From assembly GCF_024868665.1 (NCBI RefSeq), contig NC_079898.1, positions 21,530,668-21,594,667 of the forward strand: a DNA stretch of 64,000 bases, given 5' to 3'. A program made the position numbers and the translations under genes. The notes beneath the pieces are model-generated. The model was not told the DNA's origin. It made no database searches and saw only the letters and a program-made list of their open reading frames with translations. Position 1 is the stretch's first letter. Each line of letters opens with the position of its first letter. The stretch comes from Triplophysa rosa. Its lineage: Eukaryota > Chordata > Actinopteri > Cypriniformes > Nemacheilidae. Positions 57,077 through 64,000 of the stretch are shown here, piece by piece.

Positions 57077-57385
57077 TGTTGAGGTGTGTTCATTGTGTCC
57101 TCAGTTGTGTGTTGATGTAATGCTGTACTGTTCTGTATTATGCATATGTGTGTGCCACAGGAGGGCACTAGAGTGTGGGCTGCAGAGGTAACGCGTTCGC
57201 GTTATGTTACACTATTATTGCAGCTAGCGTTGCATTCGGAAGAAAAATTAGACGATAGAGATGGATCATCTTTAGCCGTTCTTGGCATATTTATTTTCCT
57301 AGCTGCCGACACATCATTCTCACAGTCAGACAGCCTTCGGTAAGAAAAAGAACCATGAACCAAAAGGGACAAACTGCACTCAACA
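57077..57385 (+). repeat. 3' LTR of the copia element
   Basis: A purine-rich tract (AAGTGGGGG) ends at 57076. The next bases, TGTTGAG, begin a 309-bp block that ends CTCAACA, giving the TG...CA and short inverted ends of an LTR. The matching 5' LTR is not in the sequence because of the gap, so age cannot be judged. Confidence 0.75.
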
Positions 57386-57689
57386 CCTTATTACATAGCT
57401 GAGTGACCCAAAATTGTTAATGAATTATAAATGCATAACTTTAAAGAAATGCTGTCAGGAAATAATTAAATAACTGTTTCTCAAAACTTGTCCCTAACTA
57501 CAATATAAGTTATTTATTATTATATATCTGATCAAAACTAGCATAGTTATGGGGTAATTTGGCTATTAACATGCAACATTAATTTAACTCTGCTCAGATG
57601 AACGAAATGACTCGAAAAAAGATTCGTTCATTTTGCTGAACGAGATTCAAACATCCGAATCGCAAAAATGACTCGAACTTCCCATCACT

Positions 57690-57822
57690 ACAGGCGGATG
57701 ACATCAAGGTACCGCGAGAGCGATTCAAAAATTGTAAAAAGTTTGGTTTCGAATCCCTCTCGCGGTACTTTGATGTCATCTGCTTGTCGGATCTTGCGGC
57801 GCCACATCAAGTCGAACAAGCC
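57690..57822. mobile_element. Rearranged relative of the 19041 palindromic MITE
   Basis: Contains the same right end (GCGGCGCCACATCAAGTCGA then ACAAGCC). It has instead an internal hairpin, GGCGGATGACATCAAGGTAC against CTCTCGCGGTACTTTGATGT. The left end typical of the family is absent. Confidence 0.65.
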
Positions 57823-58352
57823 TCTTGGCTGCGTTCAGCCCCGACAAAAAGTTGCAAAACGTGTTTTAAACAGAAATGGATGTGCGGTTGAACACCCTGT
57901 TGTGATGACGCAAGAGTTGAACTATGGCAGCTGAGAAGGCCATTCAATGTGTTTTTTTTTAAGATATTTCGGAGCCTGATGAAATCGGAATAAATACGTG
58001 TTTAATACTGCAAAATGCATGTCTTCTAATATCTTCAATTGTTGCATATACCGAGCTGCAGCGGACACATTTAAGTAGAGTCAGTCGAAGTAGTCGGCTC
58101 TCAATGCTCAAACTATACCATTCAGTCACAAAAAGCACCCATACAAATAATAAAAAAAAATAATCTACAATCGTTTTTAATGATATAAATTTTTATATAA
58201 TATAATATCATATAAATATTTGCCTTCTTAAAATTAGTTGTTGTATTCCTCATTTGATATAAATTGGTTTTGATGTGTCTGCTAAGGGTTTTCGTGATAG
58301 TAATAATAGTATCATATTATAAGATATTATTATTGGCAGTTTTTGTTGCTTT

Positions 58353-58450
58353 TCAGAATCAGAATCAGAATCAGAAGAGCTTTATTGCCAAGTGTGCTTG
58401 CACACACAAGGAATTTTCTTTGGTGTTGGAAGCTTCTAGTACAGACATTC
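58353..58450. repeat. Dispersed teleost repeat (AGCTTTATTGCCAAGTGTG type)
   Basis: A CAGAAT-like short tandem run is followed by GAGCTTTATTGCCAAGTGTG and ACACAAGGAATTTTCTTTGG, a very common fish repeat end. Related degraded words occur at about 44660-44720. Confidence 0.6.
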
Positions 58451-59014
58451 AACACAATGACAATACAATATAATACGATTTACAGTCTAAAAGATTCTAA
58501 ATTGTGCATATATAAAATAAAGACTATTTTACAGAAAATGGGGGATAATAACTATAGAGCTTGGTAATGTCTTTGTAAAGACTTTTATTTGTGTTTACAT
58601 CTCTTAATGTAATGTGTTTTTGCTGAATTAAATGCTCTTTGTGGTTTAATAGTCTTTGTGGCTTCCTGTTTCCTGCATCGCTGCCGGCGGCTTGTTTGTA
58701 TCAGTGCCTTACCACTTCGCTCTAATATTAGTGTATTTTATTATCGTTAATTATTATTGTCGTTGCTAACTTATCCTGATATCTCAATAACCCTGTTCTT
58801 GTTATTTACTTGAAGAGTCTAAACCAAAAGTGATAGTTAACTTAACGCCGTTAGCATAGCAATAGCGTGTTAGCTTGCTTTCTGTTTACACTGTGGAATA
58901 TCATCTTGCCTCTGGTTTGTCTTGTGTGCTAACTGTTTCTCTTTTTAAGCGAGTATACTACGATCCATCGAGCAACCTTGGTAAGTTGGAATTGCACTTC
59001 AAATCCGGTGAGTT

Positions 59015-59960
59015 ATGGCTTCTATTCCTATTATTGTTACTTGCACCTCATGTCATATGTTTAGCTTAGCCTTCTCTGTCAGCTGCGAGGGTTTTATATG
59101 CGATAAATGCAGGGAAATAGTTAGGCTGACAGAGAAGATCTTAGAATTAGAGTCTCGCATCCAATCTTTATCTGAGGATAGTAAGAGTTTAACGACGATA
59201 GAAAACACTTTGGATGCGAGCAACATTAGCGCACACAGCTCGGTTCCGGTTGAAAATCCCCGCAGCTGGGAAACTTCGTGACTGTGAGACGGCGTAGTCG
59301 CAGGACAAAACATCACTCACCGTTCCGATTACAGTCTCGAACAGGTTTGCCCCGCTCAGTGACGCACCGACTGAGAAACCTGCTGAAAGTGCCCTAGTTA
59401 TCGGTGATTCTATTGTTCGGAACGTTAACATAGAGGCACCAGCCACCATAGTCAAATGTTTACCGGGAGCCAGAGCGCCTGACATCAAGTCAAATTTAAA
59501 TGTGCTGGCTAAGGCTAATCGTAAATTCAGTAAGATTGTCATTCACGTCGGCACAAATGATGTTCGACTCCGTCAATCGGAGATCACAAAAGATAACATT
59601 AAAGAGGTGTGTGAGCTCGCAAGCATGATGTCAGACACTGTAATATTCTCTGGCCCCCTCATGCTTATCGTGGTGATGAGATTTATAGCAGATTATCATC
59701 ACTAAATGGCTGGTTGTCTGAGTGGTGCCTGCAGAATGATATAGTTTTTATAAATAACTGGAAGAGTTTTGAGGGCAGACCTGACCTGTTGAAACGAGAT
59801 GGTCTCCATCCCTCCTGGGCTGGGCTTCCATCCTGTCTAGAAATATGGCAAAAAGTCTTAATGCTAATGCTAAAACTTGACTCGCTGGGGCCCAGGTCAG
59901 GGAGCAGACAGAATGGCTTAACCAACTGTCTGCTTGCCGTCTCACGTCGCAGAATACACA
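59015..59960 (+). pseudogene. LINE ORF1 with SGNH-esterase domain, decayed
   Basis: The first frame (59015-59281) has a Cys pattern CTSC...CEGFICDKC followed by a coiled-coil-like stretch. After frame changes the plus strand reads [10 protein letters not shown] (SGNH block I, about 59399), IHVGTND (about 59540) and DGLHPSWAG (block V with Asp-His, about 59799). These are the hallmarks of the esterase ORF1 of CR1/L2-type LINEs. At least two frame breaks disrupt it, including one near 59660. Confidence 0.75.
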
Positions 59961-60012
59961 AAATGTACAACATGTAGTAATCCGTTCTCCCAAACATCAC
60001 AAAATAGAGACT

Positions 60013-62778
60013 GTGTCTGTCCCCCGGATTAGCAAACATAAAATAATGCGTAAACCTCTTGAAAGTAATTTAATAAACGTTAAACAAACTAAACATGAAC
60101 AAAATACAGATAATCAACTGTTACGACTCGGATTGCTAAATATTAGATCTCTCTCTAATAAAGCACTTTTTGTTAACGATATGATAACAGATCATAAAAT
60201 AGACATGCTCTGTTTGACAGAAACATGGCTAAAACCAGATGATTATATTGCTTTAAATGAATCTGTCCCCCAAGATTATTATTATAAACACGAGCCTCGT
60301 CTAAAAGGCAGAGGGGGAGGTGTCGCAGCACTTTACAATAACTCTTCTTAGCATTTCCCAGAAGTCGAACTCTAAATATAATTCTTTTGAAGTCATGGTT
60401 CTTCATGTTTCAACCCTAATACTAAGATAAAACATTTTTAAATTGATTCTAGCTATTGTATATAGGCCTCCAGGGCACCACACAGATTTTATTAAAGAAT
60501 TTGGTGGGTTCTTATCGAACTAGTACTGGCCGCAGATAGATCCTTGTCGTTGGTGACTTTAACATCCACGTAGATAACGTTACAGATGCCTTAGGAATGG
60601 CTTTCAAAGACACTCTTAACTCCATGGGCATTAGTCAACATGTGTCAGGACCCACTCACCTTCGTAATCATACTTTAGATTTAATACTGTTCTTACGGTA
60701 TAAATGTGGACGACGTTAAAATCCTTCAGCAGAGTGAAGACATTTCGGATCATTATCTGGTATTATGTTTGCTTCACTGGCCTACGGCTCAAATAAAACT
60801 CATTGTTACAAATATGGTAGAACAATAACTTCAACTACCAAAGATGCGTTTCTCGATAATCTGCCCGAATTGTCTCAAATCAGATGAGAAATAACGTTGA
60901 AGATCTTGACATTACCACTGAAAATTTTAATTCCACCTTCTCGGTAACGCTAGACAAAGTTGCTCCCTACGTTTAAAGAAGATTAAAAATGGCAGCCCCA
61001 CACCGTGGTATAATGAACACACTCAGGCTCTAAAGAAAGCGGCCCGAAAAATGGAGCGCAACTTTAAGAAAACTAAATTAGAGGTATTTCGTACAGCATG
61101 GAAGGATAGTATTCGAAAATACAGGAAAGCCCTAAAAACTTCTAGATCCGCCTACTTTTCATCACTAATAGAAGAAAACCAGCACAACCCTAGGTTTTTA
61201 TTTAACACAGTGGCTAAATTAACAAAAAATAAATCGTCAGTGACTTCTGATCCTGTATATCAGCATAGCAGTGATGAATTTATGAACTACTTCACATATA
61301 AAATCCAAGATATTAGAGAAAAAATTATAACAATGCAATCAGAAGTGAAACCCGCTGAACAAACTAACTACAGCGCCCTTAAGGAGAAAATGCAATTATT
61401 TTATACCGTAGATCAAGATGAGCTGTCTAAAATTATTAGATCATCTAAATCAACAACATGCATACTAGACCCTATACCTACAAATCTACTGAAAGAGATG
61501 CTCCCAGAAATTATAGATCCTCTTCTTGGTATTATTAACTCATCTCTGACATTAGGACATGTGCCTAAAGCATATAAGGTGGCTGTTATAAGGCCCCTTG
61601 TCAAAAAACCCCAACTCGACCCTAGAGAACTAGGGAACTACAGGCCTATATCGAATACTACCTTTCATATCTAAAGTTCTGGAAAAGTACAGCACACTCC
61701 TACATAGACTCGAAAATTACGTCGGCATTAAAGGAATAGCTTTGAAATGGTTTAAATCTTATTTTATCCGACCGTTTTCAATTTGTAGCAATAAACAATG
61801 AGGTGTCACGCAAATCGCAAGTCCAGTACGGTGTACCACAGGGCTCAGTCTTAGGGCCTCTGCTCTTCGCATTATACATGCTACCTCTAGGAGATATAAT
61901 AAAGCGACACGGAGTTAGCTTTCACTGTTATGCTGATGATACTCAACTTTATATTCCTCGAAGCCTCATGAAACACAGCAGTTCCATCGAATAATGGAAT
62001 GCATAGTCGATATAAAAAACTGGATGAGTAACAACTTTTTATTACTGAACTCGGACAAAACGGAAGTGTTACTTATTGGACCGAAAACTGCTATAAGTAA
62101 CAACCAAGAATACTGTTTAACTATTGACGGATGTTCCATAAAACCCTCGTCGTCAGCAAAGAATCTTGGCGTTCTATTCGATAGTATCTGTCATTTGAGA
62201 GCCACGTCGCCAACACCTGTAAAATTGCGTTTTTCCATCTTAAGAATATATCTAAACTACGTCATATGCTGTCAATGTCAGATGCAGAGAAGTTAATTCA
62301 TGCATTCATGACATCAAGACTAGATTACTGTAATGCACTGTTAGGTGGTTGCCCTGCAGGCTTATTACAAAAACTCCAATTGGTCCAAAACGCGGCAGCT
62401 CGAGTTCTTACACGTACAAAAAAGTATGAACATATTAGCCCGGTTCTGTCAACCTTGCACTGGTTACCTATAAAGCATCGCGTTAACTTTAAAATCTTGC
62501 TTATTACCTATAAAGCCTTACATGGTTTAGCTCCTCAGTACTTGAATGAACTCCTTTTGTATTACAGTCCTTCACGTGCATTACGCTCTCAGGCGTCCTG
62601 TCAGTTGGTAATACCTAGAATTTCAAAATCAAGTGCAGGTGGTAGATCCTTTTCCTATCTAGCGCCTAAACTTTGGAATAGTCTTCCCTGCACTGTCCGG
62701 GAGGCAGACACACTCTGTCAGTTTAAATCTAGACTAAAGACGCATCTTTTTAATCTTGCATACACTACTCTTCCATAA
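60013..62778 (+). pseudogene. LINE ORF2 endonuclease/reverse transcriptase, decayed
   Basis: Apurinic endonuclease motifs are present ([28 protein letters not shown] near 60119-60350; VVGDFNIHVDN near 60551; SDHYLVL near 60748). RT pieces follow: NYRPIS (about 61642), [19 protein letters not shown] (61824-61880) and YADDTQLY (about 61929). The C-terminal part is well preserved (62266-62778: TSRLDYCNALL, LTRTKKYEHISP, LHWLPIKHRV). Frameshifts and stops are many. The RT core between NYRPIS and the [10 protein letters not shown] segment is missing by deletion. It is a non-autonomous CR1/L2-clade copy on the plus strand. Confidence 0.85.
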
Positions 62779-63737
62779 TATAAATCTTCTGAGGGTTTAG
62801 GCTGCATTAGTTAGATCAACCGGAACCAAAAACACACACTGATGTACTTGTTGCATCAAAGAGTACAGAACAGTACTCTACTCTCAGCCAGTCTTGTCTC
62901 ATTGTTCCAAGGTTACCACAGCGAGCAGGATGCAGTTCATGGCCTGACCTGATGGTAGAGCGGAGAATGGGAAGGGGGACCTGACAAGAGCTGAGATGAT
63001 AGAGCTGGATAAAGAAGGACGCGGTCACTTGACAGTCTTCACCACAAAATTTCAAATGCTATTAGATTATTAATGATAATCTTAAACTATAATTACTTTA
63101 TTAGTAAATTTATTTATTTTATTTAGCCTTGTTGTGCAAGCTCTCTGGAGCTTGTGCAGAGGCAGCAGCTTTTGCCAGAGGGGAATTGGAATCCCCTGGT
63201 TGGGCCTGGTTTCTCCTGAGGTTTTTTTTCTCGATTAGAGTTTTGGGTTCCTCGCCACCGTTTGCATACTGTTTTTTGCACTTTTGCCTGGCTGGGGGGC
63301 TGCTTTAGAATTTTAAAATTTTACTTAATTAATATTGCATATAGGAATTTATAGTCTGTTATATTTGACCTGTGCTTCTCTCTCCTTTATCTTAAATGTG
63401 TGCTCTCACTGAGCGTGTGTGTGCGTGTGTGCGTGCGTGCGTGTCTGTGTGTGCGTGTGTGGGTGCGTGCGTGCGTGCGTGCGTGCGTGTCTGTGTGCGT
63501 ACTTGTCTGTGTACGTGTGTGTGTCTATGTCTATGTGTGTTAGTACGTGTGCATATTGTGTGTGTGGAGTATTTTGTATGTGGGTATGTCTGTCTTCTGT
63601 GTTTTCAACCTTTTCTTGTTTTTGCAGGTACAACTTTAATTGGTTTGCTTATAGTCAATATGTCTTATGTACAGCTGCTTTGTAACAATGAAAATTGTAA
63701 AAAGCGCTATATAAATAAAGTTGAGTTGAGAATGTAG
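62779..63737 (+). mobile_element. LINE 3' UTR and tail
   Basis: Non-coding tail of the LINE. It has a GT/GC-rich microsatellite (about 63411-63560) and ends in the typical AAAAAGCGCTATATAAATAA followed by AGTTGAGTTGAG, a short 3' repeat tail of L2-type LINEs. The low-complexity frames over the microsatellite are not genes. Confidence 0.75.
63411..63560. repeat. (GT/GC)n microsatellite
   Basis: Alternating TGTGTGCG and GTGCGTGC units over about 150 bp, inside the LINE 3' UTR. Confidence 0.9.
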
Positions 63738-64000
63738 CCAAATTAATGCTTGGCTTTTTGTTTCTTCTGGCTGACCAGACTCACGCCAAAAACGAGCCTA
63801 ATTCTGTTTCACACAAGACTGTGAAAAAAACAATGCCAGAATTAAGACAACAGGGCCAAATTTCGTCAGATTTGGCCCAGAATTTGTTGCTATCTGGGAA
63901 GAGACGAGCTGTGACGTGATCTTGATTACCACGCTGTTTTGAAAAAGTGGGATGTGTTAAAAATCCCCCCCCCCCACACGCTGCTTTTCACAGCGCAAGA
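63738..64000. other. Right edge, nothing recognised
   Basis: Short unique-looking sequence with a poly-C run (about 63965-63976). No gene supported. Confidence 0.4.

Noticed and set aside
63396..63737. Cys/Val/Arg-rich frames over 63.4-63.7 kb
   Set aside because: Translation of a GT/GC microsatellite and the LINE tail.

Overview
This is a vertebrate nuclear genome window, almost certainly from a cypriniform (carp-like) teleost. The evidence is multi-exon genes with GT-AG introns, teleost orthologues of snapc1, phf3 and eys, a tRNA-derived SINE with the teleost tail, fish Tc1, hAT, PIF/Harbinger-type, Ty1/copia and LINE elements, and a 757-base run of N. No search could be run. Gene models come from reading frames, splice signals, intron phase and family knowledge.

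Layout. (1) 1-3210: AT-rich DNA with a MITE and a possible first exon of a leftward gene. (2) 3969-6854, minus: snapc1, ten coding exons, 363 residues, encoding the SNAPc subunit for snRNA transcription. (3) 9360-24177, minus: a tandem array of interferon-inducible ISG12/IFI27-like genes, with four intact four-exon copies and one exon-3 remnant. Every intact copy has a 10-nt coding exon 1, a 30-39 nt exon 2, a 162-nt exon 3 and a variable last exon. Three copies carry IRF/ISRE-like motifs about 90 bp upstream of the ATG. Dense transposon debris fills the spaces. (4) 25560-36932, plus: phf3, an RNA polymerase II regulator with PHD finger, TFIIS-like central domain and SPOC domain. My 16 coding exons close in frame at 1,640 residues, one intron being GC-AG. 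(5) 38059-48505, minus: the 3' end of eys (eyes shut), with EGF and laminin-G exons. It runs tail-to-tail with phf3; the same PHF3-EYS adjacency is known in mammals. (6) 48506-64000: probably a large eys intron, holding MITEs, an assembly gap, a broken Ty1/copia element with its 3' LTR, and a decayed 5-kb LINE with an SGNH-esterase ORF1.

The most notable things are the interferon-gene array (invariant core exon, tails that are acidic in one copy and basic in another, ISREs kept in three copies and lost in one), a 68-bp perfect inverted repeat in an intron of one of those genes, layered TE insertions with readable target-site duplications, a THAP-like fragment inside a terminal-inverted-repeat element, a GC-AG intron inside the phf3 TFIIS-like domain, and a decayed duplicate of an eys laminin-G exon. 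I did not find a convincing wholly new system.
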